Shown piece by piece: positions 24,600 to 32,013 of a stretch of DNA of 64,000 bases; position 1 is the first letter of the stretch, and each line of letters starts with the position of its first letter. Source of the stretch: Micromonospora_J zhanjiangensis. GTDB taxonomy: Bacteria > Actinomycetota > Actinomycetes > Mycobacteriales > Micromonosporaceae. The notes below the pieces were generated by a model. That model was not told the origin of the DNA, did no database searches, and worked only from the letters and a program-made list of their open reading frames with translations. The DNA is taken from NCBI RefSeq assembly GCF_042650605.1, contig NZ_JBHSBN010000010.1:62001-126000 (forward strand). Reading direction: 5' to 3'. A program made the position numbers and the translations under genes.

Positions 24600-25370
24600 A
24601 TGGGTGCCGGACACGCCCACCTGCTGTACCGGGAGCACGCCTCGCCGGTGCACCGGCTGGCGCCGGAGGTCAAGATCATTGCCATGGTGGCCTTCACGAT
24701 CGCGGTGGTGGCCACCCCACGGCACGCCTTCTGGGCGTTCGCCGGGTACGCGGCACTGGTCGTCGCGGTGGCGGCGGCGGCCCGGATCGGGCCGCGCTGG
24801 CTGCTCACCCGCTCGGCGATCGAGGTGCCGTTCGTGCTGTTCGCGGTGGCGCTGCCGGTCATCGGCACCGGTGCGCGGGTCGACGTACTCGGCCTCAGCC
24901 TCTCCGTCGACGGCCTCTACGGCGGCTGGAACATCCTGGCCAAGGGCACCCTCGGGGTGCTCGCGTCGCTGCTGCTGGCCGGTACCACCACGATGCGGGA
25001 CCTGATCCTCGGCCTGGACCGGCTGCGCTGCCCGCAGATCCTCACCCAGATCGCCACCTTCATGCTGCGCTACCTCGACGTGCTGGTCGGCGAGGCCCGC
25101 CGGATGCGGGTGGCCCGGATCTCGCGGGGCGACGACCCGCGTTTCCTCTGGCAGTTGCGCGGCTTCGCGGCCGGCGTCGGCGCGCTCTTCCTGCGCGCGT
25201 TCGAGCGCGGCGAGCGGGTCTACCTGGCGATGGTGTCCCGCGGCTACCAGGGCCGGATGCCGGCCGTCTGGACCGACGCCGACGCCGCCACCGCCGGCCA
25301 GTGGGCGGCGGCGGCCACCGTCCCGGTCACCGCCGCCGCGATCGCCACCGCCGCCCTGCTGATGTCATGA
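24600..25370 (+). CDS. cbiQ: ECF transporter transmembrane T-component
   Basis: A 256-residue membrane protein of the EcfT/CbiQ family. It begins with HLLYREHASPVHRLAPEVKI and carries the two ATPase-coupling Ala-Arg-Gly-type helices: GEARRMRVARISRG and FERGERVYLAMVSRGYQG. These contact the CbiO ATPase. The stop overlaps the cbiO start (ATGA). Confidence 0.93.
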   Translation: MGAGHAHLLYREHASPVHRLAPEVKIIAMVAFTIAVVATPRHAFWAFAGYAALVVAVAAAARIGPRWLLTRSAIEVPFVLFAVALPVIGTGARVDVLGLSLSVDGLYGGWNILAKGTLGVLASLLLAGTTTMRDLILGLDRLRCPQILTQIATFMLRYLDVLVGEARRMRVARISRGDDPRFLWQLRGFAAGVGALFLRAFERGERVYLAMVSRGYQGRMPAVWTDADAATAGQWAAAATVPVTAAAIATAALLMS

Positions 25371-26185
25371 TCGGGTACGTGCAACCGGCTCCCCCCTCGC
25401 TCGACGTGCGCGGCGTGCGTTTCGCCTACCCGGACGGTCACGTCGCCCTGCAACAGGTCGACCTGACCGTGCCGAAGGGGGACCGGGTGGCCCTGCTCGG
25501 CCCGAACGGCGCCGGCAAGACGACCCTGGTGCTGCACCTCAACGGGATCCTCACCGCGGCCGCCGGCACGGTCACCGTCGGCGGGCTGACCGTGGACTCG
25601 GACCGGGCCACGCTGGCCGAGATCCGCCGCCGGGTCGGCATCGTCTTCCAGGACCCGGACGACCAGTTGTTCCTGCCCACCGTCGCCGAGGACGTCGCCT
25701 TCGGGCCCGCCAACCTGGGCCTGCGCGGTCCCGAACTGGCGGCCCGGGTGGACGAGGCGCTCACCGCCGTGGGCATGCTGGAGCACCGCGACCGGGCGCC
25801 GCACCACCTGTCGTTCGGCCAGCGTCGCCGGGTGGCGGTGGCCACCGTGCTGGCCATGCACCCGGAGATCCTGGTGCTGGATGAGCCGTCGTCCAACCTG
25901 GACCCGGCCGCCCGCCGGGAACTGGCCACGATCCTGCGCGGCCTGCCGGTGACCCTGCTCATGGTCACCCACGACCTGCCGTACGCGCTGGAACTGTGCG
26001 AACGTTCGGTGATCCTGGACGGCGGCCGGATCGTGGCCGACGGGACCACGCCCGACCTGCTCGCTGACGCGGACCTGTTGGCCCGGCACCGGCTGGAGCT
26101 GCCCTACGGCTTCGACCCGGCGGTGGCCGCCGCCCGCCTCGCCGCCACCCCCGACCGGAGTGCGCCGGCACGACCGGCGGCGTGA
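25367..26185 (+). CDS. cbiO: ECF transporter ATP-binding protein
   Basis: A 272-residue ABC ATPase: Walker A GPNGAGKTTL, Q-loop VFQDPDDQLFLPTVAEDV (CbiO signature), ABC signature LSFGQRRRVAVATVL, Walker B ILVLDEPSSNLD and H-loop MVTHDLPYALEL. It powers nickel/cobalt uptake through CbiMNQ. The last 82 bp overlap the convergent end of the minus-strand membrane protein gene, so the two mRNAs are antisense at their 3' ends. Confidence 0.95.
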   Translation: MIGYVQPAPPSLDVRGVRFAYPDGHVALQQVDLTVPKGDRVALLGPNGAGKTTLVLHLNGILTAAAGTVTVGGLTVDSDRATLAEIRRRVGIVFQDPDDQLFLPTVAEDVAFGPANLGLRGPELAARVDEALTAVGMLEHRDRAPHHLSFGQRRRVAVATVLAMHPEILVLDEPSSNLDPAARRELATILRGLPVTLLMVTHDLPYALELCERSVILDGGRIVADGTTPDLLADADLLARHRLELPYGFDPAVAAARLAATPDRSAPARPAA

Positions 26186-27264
26186 AGCCGGAGGGCGCGG
26201 CCGGCGGCCGTTCCGGCGCCGACGGCGATCACCAGGGCGACCAGCGTCCGAGCCGCCGACCCCGGCCACGGCACCGGCGCCACCGATCGGGTGAACACCC
26301 CAGCGTTGAGCACGCCGCCGAACACGGCCAGACAGGTCCCGGCCATGGCCAGGGCGAAGTCGGCGGTCGAGCCCCGGGCCGGGGCGTGGCCGGCGGTGGT
26401 CGGGCGTCGGGCCAGGGCGTGGCCGGCGGCGGCCAGCGCGGCCAGGCCGGACAGGGTGGTCCAGAGCTGCCCGCCGAACAGGCCGCCCAGGACGGTGCCC
26501 ACCCCGCCGGTCGGTCCGTCGAGCTGTCGCCCCACGGCGAGGGCGACCGCACCCAGACCGGCCAGGCCGACCAGGACCGCCGGGGCCGCGACGAGCAGCG
26601 GGCCCCGGGTGGGCAGGAGGCTCAACCCGGCCACGGCCAGCGCGCCGAGCAGGGCGTACGCCCACCAGGCCGCCGGGTCGGGCGGGGGCAGCCAGTCGAG
26701 GATGCCGCGCAGTTCGACGACGGTCGTACCGTCCCGCAGCGGCACCACCCAGTCGCGGATCCGGTGCGGCCGGTCGGGGGCGGCGCGTACCTGGTCGGGG
26801 GCCGTTTCCTCGGTCCAGTGGGTGCGCCGGTCGTGCCAGCGGGCCACCGGTTCGGTGCCGATGCGCCGCCACCGCGGCGGCAGTGCCGGGTCGGCGGTGG
26901 TGGGCACGGCGGTGTCGCCGTCCAGGGTCTGGTTCAGGTACGTCGCGGGGGAGTGCACGTTCTCGTACACCCCGTCGGGGCGGATCTCCAGGTAGGGCTC
27001 GCCCCGGTAGCCGAGCACCTCGACGGTGCGGCCGGTGCGGTTGGTCAGCTCCAGCCGGGCGCCGGACTCGACGGTCCGGGCGGTCAGGCCCGGGACGGCC
27101 GGGGCGGGCCCGATCACCCCGGTGCGGTAGTCGGTGCCGTCCGGCGCGTCCGACGCGTGCGCCCACGCCGGCGCGGCCACCCCCAGGACGGCGATGGTCG
27201 CGGTGGCCAGCAGCAACCCGAGCCGACCGACCAGGTGCCGTCCCGCGTAGGCCGGCCAGGTCAC
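26104..27264 (-). CDS. Uncharacterised membrane protein with predicted N-terminal His after signal cleavage
   Basis: A 386-residue protein without a recognised domain. A signal peptide ends AAPAWA at residue 35, so the mature chain would begin HASDAPDG. An exported beta-rich region follows (about 36-215, with TGRTVEVLGYRGEPYLEI and the His/Trp-rich RWHDRRTHWTEE), then about five transmembrane helices (217-365). CopC and YcnI, both encoded 2-4 kb away, have the same His immediately after the signal peptide, where it binds copper. I infer a copper-related role. It is last in the sigma-doxX-dsbA unit (GTGA overlap with dsbA). Confidence 0.75.
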   Translation of the reverse strand: MTWPAYAGRHLVGRLGLLLATATIAVLGVAAPAWAHASDAPDGTDYRTGVIGPAPAVPGLTARTVESGARLELTNRTGRTVEVLGYRGEPYLEIRPDGVYENVHSPATYLNQTLDGDTAVPTTADPALPPRWRRIGTEPVARWHDRRTHWTEETAPDQVRAAPDRPHRIRDWVVPLRDGTTVVELRGILDWLPPPDPAAWWAYALLGALAVAGLSLLPTRGPLLVAAPAVLVGLAGLGAVALAVGRQLDGPTGGVGTVLGGLFGGQLWTTLSGLAALAAAGHALARRPTTAGHAPARGSTADFALAMAGTCLAVFGGVLNAGVFTRSVAPVPWPGSAARTLVALVIAVGAGTAAGRALRLHAAGRAGALRSGVAARRAAATAGSKP

Positions 27265-27977
27265 TTACCGGCCGCCTGCACCGCCGCGGTGATCGCCTCC
27301 GGGGTCGGCCGGTCCAGTTGCTTGCCGTTGACCAGCACCGTCGGCGTGCCGGTGATGTTCGCCTTGCTGGCCGCCTCGGTCACGTGGTCGGTCCACGGCT
27401 TGTAGGTCTGGTCGCGGACGCAGGAGGCGAAGTCGTTGCCGGTCAGGCCGGCGCCGGCGCCGATGCCGACCAGTTGGTCGTTGGGCAGCCCGGCGCCGCC
27501 CTCGGCCGGCTGCTGCTCGAACAGCGCCTTCGCGTACGCCCGGTAGTCGCCGAACTGGGCGGCGCAGGCGGACGCGGCGGACGAGCGGGTGGAGTACTCG
27601 GTGCTGGAGGCCCGGTTGAGGTAGGCGACCGGGTGGTAGACGACCCTGACCTTGTTCTGCGCGACGAGCTGGTCGACGGTGGCGCCGGAGGTCTGCTCGA
27701 ACTGCTTGCAGATCGGGCAGAGGAAGTCCTCGTAGATGTCGATCGTCACCGGGCCGGAGCCGACCACGATCCCGGTGGCGCCGTCGTTGGCGCCGCGCGG
27801 GGCGGCGAAGCTGGTGGTCCGCTGGTTGGCCCAGACCCCCCAACCGATCAGGCCCGCGATGATCAGTACGGCCAGCGCGGCGATCGAGATGAACATGGTC
27901 CGCCGGCGCCGCCGTTCCCGGGCGAGTTGCTCGCGGACCACCCGGGCCGAGCGTTTCTGCTCCTTGCGACTACTCAT
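27261..27977 (-). CDS. Membrane-anchored DsbA-like thiol-disulfide oxidoreductase
   Basis: A 238-residue protein with a charged N-terminus, one membrane anchor (residues 29-50) and an extracytoplasmic thioredoxin fold of the DsbA/BdbD type. The active site C87-P-I-C90 lies in YEDFLCPICKQFEQ, and the cis-Pro loop is GTPTVLVNGKQLD. A second Cys pair (ASACAAQF and FASCVRD) may form a structural disulfide. It would oxidise or isomerise exported proteins. Overlaps doxX (ATGA) and the membrane protein (GTGA). Confidence 0.9.
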   Translation of the reverse strand: MSSRKEQKRSARVVREQLARERRRRRTMFISIAALAVLIIAGLIGWGVWANQRTTSFAAPRGANDGATGIVVGSGPVTIDIYEDFLCPICKQFEQTSGATVDQLVAQNKVRVVYHPVAYLNRASSTEYSTRSSAASACAAQFGDYRAYAKALFEQQPAEGGAGLPNDQLVGIGAGAGLTGNDFASCVRDQTYKPWTDHVTEAASKANITGTPTVLVNGKQLDRPTPEAITAAVQAAGK

Positions 27978-28540
27978 CGCCGTCCACTTCCCTCTTCGTC
28001 TTCCGCCCGGATGTCGTCTCCGGCGCGGATGTCGTCGTCCCCGCGCGGGTCGTCGGCCAGCCAGCCGTCCACCGAGACGGCGCTGCGCGGCCGGACCAGC
28101 AGGAACCCGGCCAGGGCCAGGAAGCCCAGGTCGCGCAGCAGTTCCAGGCCGTAGGTGGGTTGTTCTCCGGCGCCGAGCTGGCCGCCGCTGCCGAAGCAGC
28201 CGCAGTCGATGGCCAGGCCGCGGGCCCAGGCCGAGGCGATCCCGGCGATGAACACCAGCAGCAGCGCGGCGGACACCCCGGCGGTGAGCCGGGTGGCCAG
28301 CCCGACCAGCAGGAGCAGGCCCAGCGCGATCTCCACGAACGGCAGCGCCGCGCCGATCACCGTCGCCACCTCGTACGGGAACAGCCGGTACGCGTTCACC
28401 GCCCGGCCGGAGGCGGCCAGGTCACCGACCTTGGAACCGCCGGCGACCAGCCACACCGCGGCCAGGCCGAGTCGGACCACGGTGCCGAGCCACGGTCCGA
28501 CGGTCGACCAACCTGAGTTTCGCCCGATGGTAGGAGCCAC
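27974..28540 (-). CDS. DoxX/MauE-type membrane protein
   Basis: A 188-residue protein with four helices and an acidic C-terminal tail. The segment LAIDCGCFGSG (C113, C115) is the MauE signature; MauE-like proteins support disulfide chemistry, consistent with the adjacent dsbA gene. The GTG start lies seven nt after the -10-like CGACTA of an ECF-type promoter, suggesting a leaderless message. Confidence 0.85.
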   Translation of the reverse strand: MAPTIGRNSGWSTVGPWLGTVVRLGLAAVWLVAGGSKVGDLAASGRAVNAYRLFPYEVATVIGAALPFVEIALGLLLLVGLATRLTAGVSAALLLVFIAGIASAWARGLAIDCGCFGSGGQLGAGEQPTYGLELLRDLGFLALAGFLLVRPRSAVSVDGWLADDPRGDDDIRAGDDIRAEDEEGSGRR

Positions 28541-28546
28541 GTCCCT

Positions 28547-28575
28547 TAGTCGCCTCTTTCCATCCCGAGGTTCCC
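28547..28575 (-). promoter_or_regulatory. ECF-sigma-type promoter of doxX-dsbA
   Basis: On the minus strand GGGAAC (28575-28570) is followed after 17 nt by CGACTA (28552-28547). The same motif with identical spacing precedes copCD on the other strand (29286-29314). The ECF sigma gene lies between them, so it is the obvious candidate to read both. Confidence 0.6.
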
Positions 28576-28604
28576 GGTGTTCCCCGCACGTTCCAGGTGT
28601 TCCC
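28570..28604. repeat. Four GTTCC/GGAAC repeats upstream of doxX
   Basis: GTTCC starts at 28570, 28579, 28590 and 28599 (spacings 9, 11, 9), forming two copies of GTTCC(C/A)GGTGTTCCC 20 bp apart. One copy provides the -35 of the doxX promoter. The others may be extra -35 elements or an activator array. Confidence 0.6.
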
Positions 28605-28623
28605 TCCAGCGGCTCCGCCGTGG

Positions 28624-29214
28624 TCAGCTCGCCAGCGCGTCGCCGACCGCGTCGACCAGGTCCGCGCGGGCGCGGGCCACCCGGGACCGGATGGTCCCCA
28701 CCGGTACGCCCGCGACCTGCGCCGCCTCGGCGTAGGGCAGGCCCATCACCTGGGTCAGCACGAACGCCTCCCGCCGCTGCGGGGGCAGCCGGCGCAGCAG
28801 GTCGGCGGTGCCGAGGTGACCGGCCGGGTCCGGGTGGGCCTGGTCGGCGTACGCGTCGGCGGCCAGCCGGGTGTCCAGTCGGCGCCGGCGGACCAGCGCG
28901 CGCAGGTGGTCGGCGCAGGCCCGCCGGGTGATGCCGAGCAGCCAGGTACGACCGCTCGACCGGCCCTGGAACGAGGGTAGCGCCCGAAATGCCCGCAAGT
29001 ACGTGTCCTGGGTCAGATCGTCCGCACTATCCGCATCGACCAGCGCGGCGGCGAACCGCCGGACGTCGGTCTGGGTGAGCCGGACGAACTGCGCCTGGGC
29101 CGCCGGATCGCCGTCCCGGGCCGCCAACGCCCAGTACGTGGACGGATCGACGTCGGCGGGTACCGCGTCGTCAGGACGTGCCCCGTCGGGCAGGTCACGC
29201 TGGCCGGCACTCAC
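28624..29214 (-). CDS. ECF RNA polymerase sigma factor (SigC-like)
   Basis: A 196-residue sigma-70 factor with only regions 2 and 4. Region 2: QTDVRRFAAALVDADSADDL then TQDTYLRAFRALPSFQGRS (promoter melting helix). Region 4: LLRRLPPQRREAFVLTQVMG and LPYAEAAQVAGVPVGTIRSRVARAR (-35 recognition). GTG at 29214 fits; the longer frame adds 29 unrelated residues. No anti-sigma gene adjoins. The linkage to copC-copD and ycnI recalls mycobacterial SigC, which has been tied to copper acquisition; assignment to that group is inference. Confidence 0.88.
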   Translation of the reverse strand: MSAGQRDLPDGARPDDAVPADVDPSTYWALAARDGDPAAQAQFVRLTQTDVRRFAAALVDADSADDLTQDTYLRAFRALPSFQGRSSGRTWLLGITRRACADHLRALVRRRRLDTRLAADAYADQAHPDPAGHLGTADLLRRLPPQRREAFVLTQVMGLPYAEAAQVAGVPVGTIRSRVARARADLVDAVGDALAS

Positions 29215-29285
29215 GTAACCGAGAGTACGCGCGCCCGCTGAGCACCGGGCGGGCCGAAGGACCCTTGATGGCATCGCACACTGCC

Positions 29286-29314
29286 GGGAACTTTTCGGCA
29301 CCGCCCGCCGACTA
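29286..29314 (+). promoter_or_regulatory. ECF-sigma-type promoter of copCD-ycnI
   Basis: GGGAAC (29286-29291) and CGACTA (29309-29314) are 17 nt apart, identical in sequence and spacing to the motif before doxX. The predicted start of transcription is about 29321, next to an ATG at 29322 that opens a 21-codon leader ORF. Confidence 0.6.
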
Positions 29315-29321
29315 CTCGCTC

Positions 29322-29387
29322 ATGACCGCCCGCCCCTCGGTCCGACTCGCGGACCATCCGGACGATCGGCGACCATGTCGACCATGA
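29322..29387 (+). CDS. 21-codon leaderless upstream ORF coupled to copCD
   Basis: The ATG lies seven nt after the -10-like element, so it would be at or next to the 5' end of the mRNA. The peptide begins MTARPSVRLADHPDD and ends RRPCRP, Arg-rich with one Cys. Its TGA overlaps the ATG at 29384 in another frame (ATGA), so translation of copCD, which lacks a clear ribosome site, probably depends on ribosomes finishing this ORF. It may be a regulatory leader peptide. Not recognised as any known family. Confidence 0.45.
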   Translation: MTARPSVRLADHPDDRRPCRP

Positions 29388-31135
29388 CTGCTGCGAATCG
29401 TCGATGGCTCGCCCGCGCCGCGGCCGGTTTCGGCCTGCTGCTGGCCGCCCTCGGGATGCTGCTCGGCCCGGCCGGCCCGGCCAGCGCGCACGCCGTACTG
29501 GTCGGCAGCACCCCGGCGAACGGGTCGGTGCTGCCCAGCGCGCCCACCGAGGTGGTGCTGATCTTCAGCGAGTCGGTGAACCAGGTGCCCGACAAGATCC
29601 GGGTGCTCGGCCCGGACGGTTCGCGGGTCGACCGGGGACAGCCGAAGTTCAGCGGGACCACGGTCACCATCGCGGTGGACGGTTCCGCGCCCCAGGGCAC
29701 CTTCCTGGTCAGCTACCGGGTGATCTCGGCGGACAGTCATCCGGTGGCCGGTGGCCTGACGTACTCGGTCGGCGCGCCGTCGACCCCGCCGACGGACGAC
29801 GCGAACGCCACCCGGGTCGACGCGACCGTCTCGGCCGCCGTCTCGGTGGCCAAATACCTCGGGTACGCGGGCCTGGTGCTGCTGATCGGCCCGGTGCTGG
29901 TGCTCAGCCTGCTCTGGCCCCGCCGGTTGCCCCGGCGGGGCCCGGCCCGACTGGTCTGGACCGGACTCGGCCTGGTCACCGTCGCCACCGTGGCCGGGCT
30001 CTGGCTGCAGATGCCCTACACCAACGGCGGCGGGCTGTTCGACGTGACCGGGTCGGAGTTGCAGGACGTGCTGGCCAGCACGTTCGGCGCGGTGCACCTG
30101 GTCCGGCTGGGCGTCCTGCTGGCCGCCGCGATCCTGCTGCGTCCGCTGCTCGAGGGTCGGGCCGGGCGCAGTGACAACATCCTGCTGGCCGTGCTGCTGG
30201 CGGCCGGGTTGGCCACCTGGCCGCTGGCCGGGCACGCCGCGGCGGCGGCGGTGCCGGCGGTGTCCGTCGTGGTGGACGTGGTGCACCTGGCCGCCATGGC
30301 GGTCTGGCTGGGTGGGCTGGTCATGCTCGTCGGCTTCCTGCTCCGGCAGACCGACGAACGGGAGCTGGGCGCGATCCTGCCGATCTGGTCCCGCTGGGCG
30401 GCGACCGCGGTGTCCGCGCTGGTGCTCGCCGGTACCGTGCAGGGCCTGCTGGAGATCGGTACCCCGAAGGCGCTGCTGGACACCACCTACGGCCGGCTGC
30501 TGCTGGCCAAGATCGGCCTGCTGGCGGTGGCGCTGGTGGCCGCCGCCTACGCCCGGCAACTCGTCCGCCGCCGGGTCGCGGCCGACGCCGCAGCCCTGTC
30601 CGGGCATGGGCCGTCGACCGACGAGCCGGCGGCGGACCTGCCGACCGAGGAGCCGACGGCGGAGGCAGCCGGGGTGGCCGGCAGGCGCTGGCTGCGCCGG
30701 TCGGTCTGGGTCGAGCTGACCGTTACGGCCGTGATCCTCGCGGTGTCCGCGACGCTGGTGCAGACCACGCCGGCCCGGACCGCCGTCGCGAACTCCGCCA
30801 CCGGTGGCCGGCAGGGCCCCTTCACCGCCTCCGCGACCAGCTCGCTCTACCGGCTGGAGGTGCAGATCGACCCGGCCCAGGTGGGCAACAACACGATCCA
30901 CCTGTACGCGTACACGCCGGACAACCAGCCGCAGCGGGTCGTGGAGTGGAAGGCCACCGCGGCGCTGCCGGACAAGGGCGTGGAACCGGTCGACATCCCC
31001 CTACTGCCGCTGGTCGACTACCACGCCACCGGGGAGATCAGCCTGCCCACGGCGGGCCAGTGGCAGCTCAAGTTCACCCTCCGCACGTCCGACATCGACC
31101 AGGCGACGGTGACCACCACCGTCCCGATCAAGTAG
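29384..31135 (+). CDS. CopC-CopD fusion copper protein
   Basis: A 583-residue fusion. Signal peptide ends GPASA at 35, then mature CopC domain starting with His36 (HAVLVGSTPANGSVL). Its copper(II) site is intact: His36, Asp117 and His119 (SADSHPVAGG). From about residue 150 a CopD domain with eight or so helices follows (KYLGYAGLVLLIGPVL, HAAAAAVPAVSVVVDVVHLAAM, KIGLLAVALVAAAYA), then an extracytoplasmic C-terminal beta domain. CopC-CopD moves copper across the membrane, usually for uptake. ATG 29384 overlaps the leader ORF stop; ATG 29375 is the alternative. Confidence 0.9.
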   Translation: MTAANRRWLARAAAGFGLLLAALGMLLGPAGPASAHAVLVGSTPANGSVLPSAPTEVVLIFSESVNQVPDKIRVLGPDGSRVDRGQPKFSGTTVTIAVDGSAPQGTFLVSYRVISADSHPVAGGLTYSVGAPSTPPTDDANATRVDATVSAAVSVAKYLGYAGLVLLIGPVLVLSLLWPRRLPRRGPARLVWTGLGLVTVATVAGLWLQMPYTNGGGLFDVTGSELQDVLASTFGAVHLVRLGVLLAAAILLRPLLEGRAGRSDNILLAVLLAAGLATWPLAGHAAAAAVPAVSVVVDVVHLAAMAVWLGGLVMLVGFLLRQTDERELGAILPIWSRWAATAVSALVLAGTVQGLLEIGTPKALLDTTYGRLLLAKIGLLAVALVAAAYARQLVRRRVAADAAALSGHGPSTDEPAADLPTEEPTAEAAGVAGRRWLRRSVWVELTVTAVILAVSATLVQTTPARTAVANSATGGRQGPFTASATSSLYRLEVQIDPAQVGNNTIHLYAYTPDNQPQRVVEWKATAALPDKGVEPVDIPLLPLVDYHATGEISLPTAGQWQLKFTLRTSDIDQATVTTTVPIK

Positions 31136-31145
31136 GAGAAACACG

Positions 31146-31877
31146 ATGATCCGTCACCGGCGTACCGCGGCGGCCCTGGCACTCGGGGCCGTCGTCCTCG
31201 GCGTACTGGGACTGGCCGGGCCGGCGTCCGCGCACGTCACGGTCAACCCGAAGGAGGCCGTCCAGGGCGGCTACGGCCGGTTCGCCTTCCGGGTGCCGAA
31301 CGAGAGCGACACCGCGTCGACCACCAAGATCGAGGTGACGCTGCCGGAGAACGCGCCGGTGGCCTCGGTCTCCACGATGCCGGTGCCGGGGTGGACGGTG
31401 ACCGTCGAGAAGCGCAAGCAGGACCCGCCGCTGGACGTACACGGCAGCAAGGTCGCCGAGGTGGCATCCAAGATCACTTGGACCGCGACCGGGGACGCGG
31501 CGGTCAAGGCCGGCCAGTTCCAGGAGTTCCCGGTCTCGATGGGGCCGCTGCCCAAGGCCGACAAGATGATCTTCAAGGTGCTTCAGTACTACTCCGACGG
31601 CTCCATCGCCCGGTGGATCGAGGAGCCGCAGCCCGGTGGCGAGGAGCCGGAGAAGCCGGCCCCGGTGCTGACCCTGACCGCGGCCGCCGCGCCGTCGGCC
31701 GGCGCCTCGGCGGGACCGGAAACGGCCAAGGCCGCCGACGACAAGGACGACGACGGGAACGGCTCGGCCGCCCTGGTCCTGGGGACCATCGGACTGGTCG
31801 CCGGCCTCGGCGGGCTGGTGCTCGGCGGACTGGCGTTCGCGCGTACCCGCCGGACCGGGACCCCGCCGGCCGCCTGA
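31146..31877 (+). CDS. ycnI: YcnI-family (DUF1775) copper-binding membrane protein
   Basis: A 243-residue protein: signal peptide ending GPASA at 29, then mature HVTVNPKEAVQGGYG, the YcnI beta-sandwich in which the N-terminal His forms a mono-histidine copper brace with a Trp (candidate in KITWTATGD or PVPGWTV). A Pro/Ala/Asp-rich linker and a C-terminal helix (ALVLGTIGLVAGLGGLVLGG) anchor it. AGGAG precedes the ATG; 10 nt after copCD, so one operon. YcnI is thought to be a copper chaperone for the CopCD-type YcnJ. Confidence 0.93.
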   Translation: MIRHRRTAAALALGAVVLGVLGLAGPASAHVTVNPKEAVQGGYGRFAFRVPNESDTASTTKIEVTLPENAPVASVSTMPVPGWTVTVEKRKQDPPLDVHGSKVAEVASKITWTATGDAAVKAGQFQEFPVSMGPLPKADKMIFKVLQYYSDGSIARWIEEPQPGGEEPEKPAPVLTLTAAAAPSAGASAGPETAKAADDKDDDGNGSAALVLGTIGLVAGLGGLVLGGLAFARTRRTGTPPAA

Positions 31878-31901
31878 GCCCACGGTACGTCCCAGCCCCG
31901 A

Positions 31902-31937
31902 CCGACCCGCCGGCGTTCGCCGGCGGGTCGGTTGTTT
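31902..31937 (+). terminator. Rho-independent terminator after ycnI
   Basis: A perfect 14-bp stem (CCGACCCGCCGGCG at 31902-31915, complement at 31918-31931) with a short loop is followed by TTGTTTT. This is the clearest intrinsic terminator in the window and closes the copCD-ycnI unit. Confidence 0.88.
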
Positions 31938-32013
31938 TGGGCAATCGTCCCTGTTTAGACGTTTTGCCTCGATATGGTCGGCTCGAAGCCGTGACCAGAG
32001 GGGGAAGCGCGAC

